Notes: generated from the letters alone by a model not told the origin. A stretch of DNA of 64,000 nt from Larix kaempferi (GCA_027924585.1 BSBM01000179.1:13182501-13246500), one strand, 5' to 3'. Positions 23,438-36,362 are shown, counted from the stretch's first letter. Translations and numbers: made by a program.

Positions 23438-24544
23438 TTTGAGTCAACACTGGAAGTTCAAAGGCACTAATGGGATGTTGGGAGAGATAGATCATATGAG
23501 ACATCTCAATTTCATTGAAAGGAAGCTTATAGTATGATATTCTTGCTTAAAATGAATCCAACTATGAACATAAATCTCCTTCCTTAGACCTTCTAGAATT
23601 TTATAGTGGACTAACCCATGGTTGAAGAAGGTGGTGCAACAATGGTGATGAGAAGGAAGTATGACCACAATGGTTAAAGATGGCAATGCACAAGTGATAA
23701 TGTGAGGTGGTGAGTGGCAAGGGTAGAGTTAGTTCGTAGAATAGTTAGATGATAATTCAATACATAGTATGAAGATGAAGAATTCCTCCATTACCACAAA
23801 AGCTACAAATAAAGTTAACAATGTGTAAAAACATGGAATAATCGAAATACATAAAATCATAAGTTTCATGAATTTAAGTTAAAATGCAAATATCCCAATC
23901 AATACAAACTAATAATCAATTAACACAAAATTAATTACAAAGTTTCCCATAAAAAATAAAAACAACATTAATTAAGAAGCATCCCTCATAGAGTGGTTAA
24001 TCCTTGTCATGTCATTTGAAGTGGGTTGAGTAAGCATTTTAATTTATATTGATGCCCAATTAGTAGTACATCTCTTATAAACTTGTCTAATCTTCTTACT
24101 TTGAAATGAACCTTAAGATCTTAGATTTATGTAAAGTTTGATTGGATTGTTGTTATTTATGCAAATTGTTTCATAAACCTGCAGACTAAGTACACATAAC
24201 CAAAGTCCTACTTACATTACAAACAAAAATACAAATATTCAATTAAAGAATCTCCAGTTCTAATGTGAACATGACCCTTATTATTTAGGAAGCAAAAACA
24301 ATTTAGGAAGCAAAAAATGGCAAGCAGACGTTACGTATGATTATGAGGTAATGGAGTTGTTAGTCACGTGAGCTCATAAGCTCAATTGTTCTTTAGGTTA
24401 TAAACACCAGGTTTCTAAATGTTATAAATATTAAACAGTACTTTCTTAAGCTTTTAGTGGGCAAGTTCTAAATAATTATTGGAATTCGTGCAGCACATGC
24501 ACACTGTCAAATAACTAAATAGAGATTTGGATCTGGATGTTATT

Positions 24545-24715
24545 CTTGATGCCACGTGCTCTTTTACATTTATCAAATACAGACAGGGATCAATGTTTGG
24601 TACCATTTGCTCTGTGACATCTATCAAACATGGAAAACATGGAAAGGGATCAAAATTTGGTACCACCTGCTCTGCTATATTTATCAAACACAGAAAAGGA
24701 TCAAAGATTAAGAGA
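24545..24715 (+). repeat. Short tandem repeat, about 50-60 bp unit, three copies
   Basis: Units share the order CCAC/CCAT-TGCTCT, then ATTTATCAAA, then GGGATCAAAATTTGGTA. They explain the small open frames on both strands here. Confidence 0.7.
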
Positions 24716-25239
24716 AAGGATCAAAATTTGATTAAATCTCTCAAAATGATAAGTTTAACTTTTATTTTTTAAATTTATTTTTTATATTAAAAAATAATTT
24801 TTATTTTTTAAGGTTTGGAAAATTAAAGTTTGGTTTATGAAATTTAATAATCATCAATTTTAAAAATGTAAATAAACAAAATTCCTAAGAAAAAGTTTTA
24901 TGATTAAAGTTTTTAAGAATTATAATTTTCAAAAAAAAATTACATATTTATAAAAAGTAATTATTAAAAAAATTGAGTTGTCATTTATTATTTCACAATT
25001 TTAAAAATATATTCTCTTAATTAAATCAATAATAAACCAATGTACATAGCAATTCCAATTATAAATACTATTTTTTAAACAAAAACTATAAAAAAAATAC
25101 CATTAATTGAAACTATTGTACATTAAAACTCAACTTATCTTACAACTGTCTGACATCAACCACCTGACATCAACCACCATGTTGTTTTTTAAGGTTTCAA
25201 CTTTGAACTTCATTTTTAAAAAATAAACTTTTTACTGTT

Positions 25240-25855
25240 GTCTTTAACATGTCAATATTTTAACATTTATAAAAAACCTAATCTTATATAGTTTCCTTTC
25301 AGAGTTAAAATTTTAACATATTATTATTATATAATTAGCATATCAGGAGTTAAAATTTTAACATGTTAATATTTTACTTTATCTAATTTATTTTCTTTTA
25401 AATATTAAAAAATTTTACATTTATAAAAACTTACTCATATATATTGTTTTTATATTGTGAAAATTTAACTCCTATTAATCCATGCAGAATTTTAATATGT
25501 CAATATTATATAATTAACAAATATTATATAATTAACATGTCAGGAATTAAAATTATAATTTTAACATGTTAATATTTTACTTAAAGAATAAAAAAATTTA
25601 CATTTATAAAAACATACTCATATATATTGTTTTTATGTTATAAAATTTTAACTACCGTTAAAAACTAATCCATATAAAATTTTAACATGTCAATATTATA
25701 TAATTAGCCTGTCACGTGTTAAAATTTTAACATGTTAATATTTTACTTTATATAATTTATTTTATTTTAAGAGTGAAAAAAAATTACATTTATAAAAACT
25801 TACTCATATATAATGTTTCTAGGTTGTCAAAATTTAACTCCTATGCAGAAATGGA
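25240..25855. repeat. AT-rich tandem repeat, about 150-187 bp unit, four degenerate copies
   Basis: The block ACATTTATAAAAACTTACTC recurs near 25262, 25414, 25597 and 25784. Each is followed by TATATATTGTTTTTAT-like and then AACATGTCAATATTATATAATTA-like sequence. Spacing is about 152, 183 and 187 bp. Confidence 0.7.
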
Positions 25856-26501
25856 AACATAAGTTTTATAAAAAAATTATATTTTCTTAATCTGGAATCA
25901 CATTGGTTTCTTCACGACTAGAATACATTTCAACATCATAAAAACACATAATCAGCAGCGCATTTATAAGAACAAAAAGACAATATTATTACTCGCTCGA
26001 GGGACAATTTCAATTTCAATTTCTAGATGCGGCCAAGATGGGTGGCTAATATAAAGAAAATCTTTATATTAGTATATTTTAATGGAAAATTAAAACCAAA
26101 CCAGGGTTAATAGAAATGAATAGAGAATGTTAAAATGGATAAAAATGATTAAAAAATATAATTACAAAATTTGATAAGATTAAAATTGAAAAGTCTATTA
26201 AAATTCATAAAAAAATATCACTATACACAACAATGATTATATTTCATATTGATATTAAAAGTTATAAAAATACCAGCTAATTTTCTCAACACACTATCAA
26301 GGAAACCTTATATCGTGAGTTGTGATAATAAGAAAACATGAACTAAAAATGTAGAGGTTTCATTATTTAACCTTCCAATGAAACAATTAGACAATCATAT
26401 AAAGTAAACTTAAAACACTACGATTATGTGAGTAAACTTAAAACACTAGTTTTTAAGTTACATTGTATTTACAGTCATTTATCCCAATTTGGCATTGGTG
26501 G

Positions 26502-26512
26502 TTTTTTTTTTT
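26502..26512 (-). other. LINE poly(A) tail
   Basis: A run of 11 T on the plus strand at the 3' end of the LINE. Confidence 0.55.
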
Positions 26513-26650
26513 CAGAAGAAAAAAAGGCATACTATTGTTATTCATAAGAGAATCAAATAGTACATCAATAGGCTTATGTCTTTTATATAAGACTATTTCA
26601 ACATTTGCAAGAGCTCATATGGTTTGTATCATAAATCCAAAGTTTGAAAA

Positions 26651-29288
26651 TCAACTATATCTACCAAAAACTATTATGTCCCTCTCTATCATGATTGTAC
26701 AAAACATTTCTAGATAATTAATCATAGAACCATAAAGTGCCCGAGTCACATATGTGGGCATCCTGAGTTTCTTCCCACCTATTTCTCCCTCCAATGCCAA
26801 CTTTGAGAGCTTGTCAGCAAGTGAATTGTGATGTCTATAAATATGCCTGAAGGAAATTTTCTTGAAAATTTTGATAGTCGTTCTGATCCTTTTGCACCAT
26901 TGAAGAAGAGCAGTAACTTTTAGATTATACTCCCCTTCTGCCCACTTTATAGTGACTCGAGAATTGCCAAATATTTTGAGCTCATCTAGCCCAAAATTAT
27001 GCACCACCTTCAGGACAAACCATCAAGCCAATAACTCTGCCTTCATATTGGTACTTGTACCACAATTTGGTTTCAAAGAGAAAAAATGCCTCTGATTCAG
27101 AAAAATGACTTCCCCAGCTACACTGATCCCATCTATCGTGGCCCAATTGAAAAAAGCCATAGGGTAGCTATAAGAGCAATTAAAAATGCCAATTTTCTTG
27201 ATGTTTTTAGAAACATGAGTTTTTATAAATTCCTTGTACAAATGCATGACCTGAGAGCAGACTTGCGAAATATTTGAAAACTGATTTTCAAAGACATCAC
27301 AATTGCTGTGAAACCATAAACTCCGGGAGATGATAGCTGGGAGATATGGATGATCACGACTCTTTCTAATCCATGATAGAGAGCATTGTTCAAAATTTTC
27401 AAGTCCCCAAACATTCTCAATATTTTGAATGTAGCAGATTCTTCTCCATATTTCTCTTGAAAAAATGCATTGAACAAGAATATGGTTACCTAATTCAGCA
27501 TTGGATTTGCATAGGAGACATATGTTTGGACCATTCCAGCCTCTCTTGACTAAGTTGTCCCATGCTTTTAGTCTGTCAGATAATGCAAACCACATGAAAC
27601 ATGTATATTTCAGTGGGATGCTCCACTTCCATAATCGTTTGAACCACCACTGTTGCGGGAAAAAGCATATGTCCATAATTAATTTTTCATAAGCAGACTT
27701 TGCAGTGATTACTCCCATCGTTGAGTTTCCTTGCCAGATGAGAATTTCCTTTGTCTTATTCAATCTGCATCTTGTACTTTTAAGTGATGATATGTAACCA
27801 TCCCACTCCCACGTGAATCTGCCAAAAAAACCCAAATCCTTTGCGTTTAACTAGTACTCAAACTCAGATGATCCTCTTTTTTTTATTTTGTTGAGGGTGG
27901 ATAATTCAAAATTGATGAGGTTTGTAGTGATAGGTTCTGAGAGAGTATATTTTTCTTCGAGTCCCAGAATGGGATCAATCCCAACTAAAATATCTTCCCC
28001 GGATCCAACTTGCCAAATAAGTTCCTTCGACAACCAATTGTATACATGATGAAGCCCAGCCAAATAGGAGAAGTTCCCCTGGTCCTCTTTTTTGGATTTC
28101 TCAACCAGTTTATGGTATCTTATTTCATATATTTTACAGAAAAAATGTAGGACCAAAGAGATGTGCCAAAAATATCCCTCCATACGCTTTTAACTTCGCA
28201 ATGCTTTGATGAATATGTCCAAATTTTTTATACCCCATCTGCCACAGACTTCTGGAAGAGAAATTCAGTCCCAACTAGCCATGATCAGAAAATTATGTCC
28301 CCTTGCTCCTGACCAGAGAAAATTTGAAAATAATTTCCTCAACGAGTTTAATATTGACCCATGAATTTTTATAAGGGACATCCAGTATATTGGAATACCA
28401 GTTAACACTGCTTTCACCAAGGTAAGCCAACCCCCGATAGATAACAAAGGAAAGTTCCAATGGTTGATGCACTTCTCCACTTTCTTTAGTAACCAATACC
28501 ATTCATTCTTTCTATATGCATTTGGTTTTAGATGGTATCCCAGATATCTAAAACCATCAATCATATTGCTAGATTTGTAGGGCATTAAACTGGTGATATC
28601 TGTAAGCACAGAGTCTTAAACAAGATGTTCATAAAAATGGATTTTTTCTTGCTGAATTTCATTCCAAAGGCAGTACAAAACTTCTTAATGATATCATGGT
28701 AATGTGTCCATTCATTCAAAGAATCAGATCCAGCAATCAAGACATCGTCAACAAAGAGAAGATGGGAGATAGCAAGCTTTGTAGATAGTCTTATGCCTTT
28801 AATGTTTCCTTTCGATTTTGCTTTGTCGATTAATCTGTTGAATCCATCCATAACCGGAATAAAGAGAAAACGAGATAACGAGCATCCTTGTCGAATCCCC
28901 CTGGAACACCTCAAGAAATATGTTGGCGATCCATTAACCAGCACTGCAATGTTATTTGTTTGAACACAAGCCATAATCCACCTGATAGCCAAAGGGGGAG
29001 TACCAATCTGAATCAAGATTAATCTCAAAAATCTCCAATCAACTCTAGCATAGGATTTTTCAAGATCCATCTTAAAAAGTATAGCCTTTTTTCTTTTTCT
29101 TCTTTATTGTATGGAGAATTTCCTGAGTGATGCCAACAACATCAAATATTTGGTGATCCTGAAGAAATCCAAATTGTTCGTCTGAGATAAAATTTGACAG
29201 AATAGGTTTTAACCTACCCGCGATAATCTTTGAGATCACTTTGTAGATAAGGCTGCACAAAGCAATAGGTCTGAAATCCCTGACAGTA
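26651..29288 (-). pseudogene. LINE ORF2, 3' part: RT, zinc region, RNase H
   Basis: Continues from the part at 38443-39980. It begins with the RT motif RDFRPIALCSLIYKVISKII. A frameshift lies in the A/G-rich run near 29075-29100. RT then continues with NGSPTYFLRCSRGIRQGC and LLFVDDVLIAGS (FVDD at 28756-28742, where FADD is usual). A second frameshift lies near 28590-28609. Next come WFALSDRLKAW and CLLCKSNAELGNHILVQC, the RT-associated zinc-binding region (about 27560-27430). A plant-type RNase H closes the frame (NMKAELLA, SRVTIKWAEGEYN, RHHNSLADKLSKLAL near 26850-26790). Reading beyond the frameshifts is otherwise interrupted only by single stops. The protein would nick target DNA and reverse-transcribe the LINE RNA. 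Confidence 0.85.
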
Positions 29289-29293
29289 TGAGG

Positions 29294-30738
29294 TGTAATG
29301 TCCCCCATTCTTGACCCTGATAATATTTGGGCTATAATGTAAATATTGTATGCATATTTTGTATGATTCGTAGCGTGGAGCTCAAGGCCAAGGCCCCGCT
29401 AGTGAATGATCGATCTTGATGAGGAAAGTATTTGAAATTATGCTACCCATGTGCTAGTGAACCATGGGAATTGTAAATATGCATCTTAATATAATGCCCA
29501 CAACTAGCTATGCAATGCAACAAGAGATGAGGACATGATTTTTACAAGGAATTGGGAGGGAAATATTCAAACCCTTGATTCAATCAAGCTAAGCCAAGTG
29601 TCAATGGGAGAACCCAATCAACCCTCAACTACCCATGTTGACCTTTGTACCCAATCATTCAAGATTTGGTTGAGGCAGTTAATGCCTTGGGGATTGGAGA
29701 GGTATGGTTGTCCAAATTCGAATATGGGCAAGCCATCCTTCCTAGAAAATCATGCTTGGCTTCTTGGGCAAGAGGAGAGCCACGAAATTGACCCTAAGCC
29801 ATTATTCACCCATGAGGTTTTCTCTCTCACGAGTTGGGAGCTGCTAGGCATTTTTCCCCACTGTTTTTCTATGTTTTCCTCCTTTTGCCATGGCTGGGAA
29901 CTCGTTTTTTGCATTTCCTCTGTTCTCTCACGCAGTTGGAGCTAGCTGGGTCTTTCCCTGCACATTTTTCATCCGTTTTCTGCATTTTTCCATGCGTGGG
30001 AACTTGTTTTTGGTTAGCACAGTGGCTGGGAGAGGAGAACCACGTTTTGGGACTGTTATGGAGGCCATTTCTTCCCACGAAATGCCCATGAGTGGTTTCT
30101 AAAAATGATTATGCTCTCCTGGGGTTGACTTCCGATTTCTCCATTTCGCTTTTAGTTTTCCACGTTTTTCTGAAGCTCAGGGAAACCCTGTTTTGTGCAT
30201 CCCACTGTAAAAACGTTTCTCTTCATGCCCAACAATTGTGTTTTTGCTGTTATGTGTATCCATGCTCAATTTTGAGTTGTTGTGTGTTACGAAATGCTGG
30301 GGTTTGAGTTGGGTATCTATTGCTTTGGGTTGAATTGAGCTTGAGAGTCCCCTTTTCCTTGTAGATATCATGCCCAACTCAAGGGTGGTCTCTGAGTGCT
30401 GAAAGAATACAGGCTGGGCAGAGACCTATGGCTGGGAGGAACGTTGCAGCAACACAGCTAGTTGTTCGGGACAGCATTGCATCAAGATGAGTCTTTTATT
30501 GTGTATTTACGTTTGCAAATGTGTTAATTTGTTGACGGTGTTAAAATTGAATAACATCCATGTAATATGTGTGTGGATGAAGTTTTCATTCCACTGTGCA
30601 TGTTTAATTGATTTACATCTGCACATATGTATTTCTTTGCTTTAAAATCTAATGAATTGGCTGAGTTTTTATGAAAACTCCCATACAATGGCATCAGGTT
30701 CCCTTCCTTGTATTGCGTCCAAGGATGGGGTCATTACA
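29294..30738 (+). repeat. RE4 5' LTR
   Basis: TGTAATGTCCCCC...TCATTACA. The short open frames inside (29535-29945, 29834-30091 and similar) recur in the 3' LTR and are not taken as genes. Confidence 0.9.
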
Positions 30739-30741
30739 TTT

Positions 30742-30753
30742 TGGTATCAGAGC
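30742..30753 (+). other. RE4 primer binding site (initiator tRNA-Met type)
   Basis: TGGTATCAGAGC, 3 bp after the 5' LTR. Confidence 0.9.
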
Positions 30754-30882
30754 GATGGTTGCAGCACTGGGCCTAATGGGCCAAATCAGGAAACATGCAG
30801 AGGTAAGTATGCTTCCTGTGCCGCATAGACCATTAAGAAAATTTTCCAAAAATTCAAAATTTTTAAGTGTTTTTCCTAATCG

Positions 30883-31520
30883 ACTCGGTGAGTTCGTCCG
30901 CAATGGTGGAAAAACCTGGTGAGTTGCTCCGCAACGAATCGGCATAAAATCGATAAGTTCGCCGGAAAAAGAAAGAAAATTTCGGTGGAAAGTAATGACT
31001 TTTTTCACCGAAACGGCGGAAAGAACTCGGCAAGTTGGTCCGAATTGCGGAAGGATTTGGTGAGTTTTCACCAAAACGACAGAAATATTTGGCGAATTTT
31101 TGGACTGAAACAGCGAAAAAATATGACGAGTTCTGCCGCAGTGATGGAAGGAATTGGCGAGTTCCGCCGCAGAGTCGAAAGGAGTTGGCAAGTTTTCGCC
31201 AAAATGACGGAAGAACTCGGCGAGTTTCTCCACAACGGATCGCCCAGAAATTTTAAGTTCGGTGAAAAAAATGGAAAAATTTCGGAATGAAAAGCTGAGT
31301 TTCGATCGAAAGAACATGGCAAGTTGCTCCACAACGGCAGAAGAGATGGGCAAGTTGCTCCGCAACGGTGGAAGAGACGGGCGAGTTGCTCCACAACGAC
31401 AGAAGAGATGGGCGAGTTGCTCCGCTACGGCGGAAGAGATGGGCGAGTTTCTCTGCAATGGCGGAAGAGATCAGCAAGTTTGTCCACAACGGGTCGGAAG
31501 AGAATTGCCAAGTCCACCGA
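30883..31520 (+). repeat. RE4 31-bp palindromic repeat array
   Basis: About 20 divergent units. The clearest run is 31330-31480, where GCGAGTTGCTCC followed by an ACGGCGGAAGAGATGG-type block repeats every 31 bp. Each unit has inverted arms (CTCCGCAA / CGGAAG). The unit has no stop in most frames, and 31 is not a multiple of 3, so it creates long overlapping open frames on both strands. The array starts about 130 bp after the PBS. Confidence 0.8.
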
Positions 31521-32374
31521 AACAGAGAATTCCAGCTATTTTCCAGGAAGACAGTCATGGAAAGTGTAATATGCATTGCGAAAGAACAATGGGAGCAGCA
31601 AGGCAACATTGATAAGAGGGAAACTTCTCAACTTAACTATTTATGTTATAGCATAGGAATTGTATGCTTGAAAAGTAGCAACTAAGAATGTTTTACATCA
31701 TATTAAATTGCTACTTGGTGAAAAATGACAGCTAATGATTCCTTACGTGCTTAGTAGGAAAACCAAGAAAAAGATCAGCTATGACATGGAGGAGGGATTC
31801 CATGTCATGATTGGAAAGGGAGAATTCCTTAACTCCTCTCTTACTATTGTTTTTGTATTTTACAAGTTTCATATGCATAAAAGCTATGGCATAGGAACGT
31901 TGAAAATGAAAAGGATCATATAGATGAAGTAAACGTGCACTAGTTGGCACATTAATAGATATTGCATAGTGCATAAAAAGGTGTTTATGCATGAGCATGA
32001 TGTTGCATATGGGTAAAAAGGTAGTGAAGTTACACATGCCATGGTATTGCCTAAGGTTGATCACCAGTAATGTTGTTGATAATGGTTGTACGAATCATAC
32101 CATAGAAGCATGATTGAAAATGCAAGAGGATAGATAGATGAAGTGAATATGTACTAGCTGGAATACTAATAGACATTGCATAAGTGCATGTGGAAATGTT
32201 TGTACATGTATACGATACTGCATATTGGTAAAATAGTGAAGTTTTACATATGCAATGAGCCACTTAAGATAATTATTGAGGTTGCTAATAATTAGGCATG
32301 CTCGTATTGCTTGTAGGACCAAAGACAACCAAAGCAGGGCTAAAGATGTTGATGATGTTGTTGCATAGGACCAA

Positions 32375-32582
32375 CAACCTTATGAAGAAAGGATGGTGCA
32401 ACAAATCTATGATCATGAGGTTGGAAAAAGGACTGTGTAACCTTGGTGAGAGGCCAACTAATCAAGTAACATCAAGAGATGTTAAAGATATCCATGCAGG
32501 TAATGGTTATTTGTGCTTAAAGTGCATGAATGCTGAAAGAGGATTTGGTAAGATCCCTTCAACTATGATTAAGCTATGTTGA
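32375..32582 (+). CDS. Small CxxC-containing frame shared with RE5
   Basis: About 68 codons ending in TGA at 32582. It includes GWCNKSMIMRLEKG, a YLCLKC motif and ERGFGKIPSTM. The equivalent in RE5 (46922-47128) is about 75% identical in protein and about 86% in DNA, so most substitutions change the amino acid. That gives no evidence of selection on protein. I do not recognise it. It may be a remnant of a larger gag-like gene or not a gene at all. Confidence 0.25.
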
Positions 32583-34533
32583 TTTGGTTTGCATGTAGTA
32601 TTTAGTGCCTGAATGTGAATGTCAACCTACCAAGTATGGTGAGGTGTGGGTAAGTGAAGGTAGTGAGCCTTACACCCTATAGTTTCTTAGAAACCTCAAT
32701 GCATTCATATGAAATTATAATATGTCATTTGTGTATGCTGGATTATAAGTTTAAATAACCAAAGAAAGTGAGGACCTATGGTCCTATCATGGTAGTGCAT
32801 GCTATGTGGGGAAGACATGGTTAGGCCATAATATGTTTGAATGCATAATATTCATGAATTAATGCAAGGTTGCATTGAGGGGATGTGCATTAAAAATATT
32901 TTGTACAATCTTGTGGTTATGCATTGAGTAGGTGCACATTAAAAGATTATGAGATTATTGTAAGGTGTATGCATAGGTATGGGTGCACATGTTGAGATGC
33001 ATTATGGAATGTATGGTTGTGGTGTATGTTTCATTACACTTAGATAATAGACGAAATGGTGAACTATTGTTAATCTTGAGACCATCTCATGAGCTGCCGT
33101 GAATGCAGGAGAATGATTGCATGAAGAAGGTAGACATGTTGATGGGCTACCAAGAGTGCCCTGTTGAAAGGATGGATTTGTATGGATACGAAGTAATGAG
33201 TATCTAAAGCTTCGTTTAAATTACATAAATGATGTGACTATGTCTTGCAATTTCATTATGATAATGATATATATATATATATATCTATATTTCATTGCAT
33301 TTTAAGATGTTTAACAACTGGAAATGTTTGAATTATGGAGTGTTATAATTCTGAAAATACTCCTGTGACTGCGGCAACAATGAAATATTATATGCATAGA
33401 GACTTACAAAGCGTTTGGCTTATTGAAGTTTCAGATTTCAGGTAGATTGTTTTGGGCATGGTAGATATGGGTAAGTCCATGATGAAGATTGGAATCTACC
33501 GTGAGCAAGAGCCAAACGATATGAGAATAGACTCATGGCTAAGCAAATCAATTTCTGTAGAGAACAGAATTGCAAATTCATACTTGAATTTAATTATTAA
33601 TGCCATTGACTGATTAGAGAAATCAGATTTGAATTCTATTGTTAAATGCTGCTAACTATTTGGCTATTTGATAAATGTGCCAGGAAGACACATTGCAGGA
33701 AGACCAGGAGTGATGACCTGCAAAAAGCCAAACTAGATGGGAAAGACACCATGCTTTGGAAATGGGTTTTGGGTGAAACGCCATTGATAATGTCTCATCC
33801 AAACCGCATGTCGGTAAACCATGAGAGTGAGATGGTAAAGCTATGCCAAGAAGGCATGTGAGATACATCTGCAAAATGAATGAGTATTCTATGACCTTAG
33901 ACTAGAACATGCATGTATAAATTATTAGGGTTAATATGCAGAGCATGTTCTACTTTATTTATATATATCATTTCAGACTACTTGAGTATGATTAGGGCCT
34001 ACATGGCTCACATTAGAAAGGGGGTGCACACCTTTTCTGGTGCCGGGTCATGATAGGGTTGTCAATATTGACTACACCCTAAGGGAATGGACACATTCCT
34101 GGTGTTTCAATACTTGATAGTGAATGTTATGGAATGTGGTTGCGATTTTGAGAAGCAATACTGATAAGCATGCTTATCCTTCTTGTGTTGTTAGCCTACA
34201 CAGATGCCGATTTGTACTACACATTAAGAGGAAAAGTGAAGAAGGGTACGCAGAAGGACTGTATAGGAATCGACAACCTTTCTATGTTCACACTAAATAA
34301 TACTGGAAGGGATTGACAAACCCAGGGAGCTATGTAGTGAAAAGGGGTATCATCCTTATGTGAGTGGGGCCATGTTAACCTACAGTCAAGAAAGTCACCT
34401 ATAAAGTTCCTAAAAGGAAAGACCGATTTGCACAATAGAAGGAGTGGCGTCCTTGTATGAATGAAGAGTTGATGTGTGTGTGAAGGGTTATGGTGCAAGA
34501 AGGTGTGGTGACATTCGTGAAGGCATAAAATCT

Positions 34534-34647
34534 CTATTGGGTTAGCAGTAGGAGGGCAGGCACCAAGACTGACTGAAAACCCTGAGATTCCTATTGGGTC
34601 AGCAGTAGGAGGGCGGGCACCAAGACTGACAGAAAACCCTGAGATGC
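34534..34647 (+). repeat. 57-bp tandem repeat, two copies
   Basis: Units start CTATTGGGT at 34534 and 34591 and include AGGAGGGC and ACTGACTGAAAACCC. They are also present in RE5 at about 48664-48775. Confidence 0.8.
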
Positions 34648-35053
34648 CTATGGCTCCATAGTAGAGCCTTGACCTATAATGGTCAGGTGGCATAGTTTCC
34701 TTCCATTGGTCGATGACCTAGATGAATGTGTTGGCTCGGCACTGGAGAGGGCCAACCAGGTATGGGACTGGTTGGGCACCACCAAATGCTTGGTAAATCC
34801 AGCCGATGGGGAGGTGTACTAGTTAAGCATTAACTACATCAAAGTCCATAGGCGATTCCAAGGCTTGCAAAGCGAAGCAAGACCCTGTGGACCAGAGGAG
34901 AAACGCGCAATAAAGATAAGTATTCGTTTTCATTTATGTCTTGTTTGGAACAACGAAGATTTCAGGTATAAGTCTTCTAACAGCTAAGCTGATACACTAT
35001 TGTTTCTTTGTTGGAAACCTTGGTCATTGCAGGAAGGCAAGACCCTGAAAGAC

Positions 35054-35260
35054 TATAAATTGCTAGTAAATCTAGAGAGTAAAAGAGTGGGAAATATAAA
35101 TTGCTGGTAAATCCAGAGAGTAAAAGAGTGGGTGATATAAATTGCTGGTAAATCTAGAGAGTAAATGAGTGGGTGATATAGATTATTAAGAAATCTAGGG
35201 AGTAGCTGGTTGAACGCTATAAAGTTCTTGATAAGTCCATAGAGTGACTAGTTGGGCATT
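35054..35260 (+). repeat. 41-bp tandem repeat, four to five copies
   Basis: TATAAATTGCTGGTAAATC-type units start at 35054, 35095, 35136 and 35177, with a degenerate one at about 35219. They are shared with RE5 (about 49184-49350). Confidence 0.85.
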
Positions 35261-36362
35261 AACTACTTGATATAGTAAAGCAACGTGTACGCTGGCCCAA
35301 CACCCCTTAAACAATTGATAAAACCAGTTGAAGCACTGGCCTAGCATATTGCTAAAGGAAATGATTGATAAACCCAGTCGGCGTATTGGCCTAGCATTGT
35401 CTATTCGAATGATTATGGAGTAGCCTATGTGCTGGCCCAACATTCATAATTGTGTCTACGAGAAATCTAAGGCTTGCAAAGCAAAGAAGGATCTCGTGGA
35501 ATAAAGTGAAGGCATCCAGTACAGATAAGTATTTGGTTACCTTGCAGCTTCTTGCTCATGAATATACATGTGTATACTATTTGGTTATGATTCCCTAAAC
35601 TCTTGTTTAGAGATAAACCCTATGAAAATGAACTAAACATGTGAATTGATTCAATGTTTGAGTGTAGGTATCGCTGGAAGCAAGGATTATGAAGGCATCC
35701 TAGAGATGCATGTGGACATGTGACCATCCTAAAGAGCTCAGTATGAGCAGTAATGAAAGATGGTGCTAGTGGACAAGAGTGGATCCTAGTAGCCAAAGGT
35801 TCTATAGGAAACTATGGAGGAGGGTTCCTAGTTGAAAATCCTTAGACAGACCTTAGACACTAAGTGTCATAGCCAAGAAAGGAAAGTCAAAGCATTCACA
35901 ATGAAGTGAAAGAGACTAAGGATCATGAAACCACGGCAATGGTGTAGCTCCATAATAGAACAAGACTAAGAGGGAGAAAATCCTACTCTTCTATTTCCTT
36001 TCGATTGATGCATTTATAAAACAAAAGATTGTTGAGCGCATGTCATGGCTAAAAATAGATTGTGTTTAATTGCTTACGATGAATTGTGAATGTTGAAATA
36101 GTAAATTTCCCGTGAAAGAATGAACATGAATGAGTTCATGTGCATGTGGAAAGCATGAAAGTGTGGAAGTCCCATGAATAAAGCATGGACATTCCATGCC
36201 AATTGGGAAAATAATTGACTAATATTGATGTTTATGTTATGCTTGTCCTAACAAAGAATTTCCATGATGATTTTCACAGGTAAGAAAGTGAAACAATTGG
36301 TTGCAGCTGGCACAAGAAAATGTTGCTAGTAAGCAAAGTGTGGTTAGTTGTTTCCATTGACC

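Larger units (their letters stand above)
15491..24287 (+). repeat. Segmental tandem duplication, copy 2, interrupted by RE3
   Basis: 15491-17213 matches 12889-14610 and 23443-24287 matches the rest of copy 1. The gap is RE3 with its 5-bp target duplication. RE3 is absent from copy 1, so RE3 inserted after the duplication, or the duplication used an empty site. Confidence 0.85.
24288..26501. other. AT-rich non-coding DNA
   Basis: No gene recognised. It holds two degenerate tandem-repeat fields described separately and otherwise very A/T-rich DNA. Confidence 0.5.
31521..36362 (+). other. RE4 internal non-coding region
   Basis: No protein family is recognised across 4.8 kb. It contains the small conserved frame at 32375-32582, an AT microsatellite (33268-33284), the 57-bp and 41-bp tandem repeats, and many short open frames that do not persist in RE5. 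From about 32300 onward it aligns with RE5 at roughly 85-90% by eye; RE4 has about 400 bp more near 32600-33400. Confidence 0.6.

Noticed and set aside
29535-30307. Several frames of 70-136 codons in the RE4 LTR, repeated at 37239-38011
   Set aside because: They lie in LTRs and are duplicated only because the LTR is; they overlap each other in different frames and are not conserved as protein in the RE5 LTR.
30694-31612. Long open frames on both strands (up to 254 codons) in the RE4 leader
   Set aside because: They are produced by the 31-bp repeat, whose unit lacks stops in most frames; frames on both strands overlap and show no family.
33268-33284. AT microsatellite as a regulatory element
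   Set aside because: A plain (TA)n run; nothing else supports a role.
34217-34693. Minus-strand 158-codon frame with an internal protein repeat
   Set aside because: It is the antisense of the 57-bp tandem repeat and is not open in RE5.
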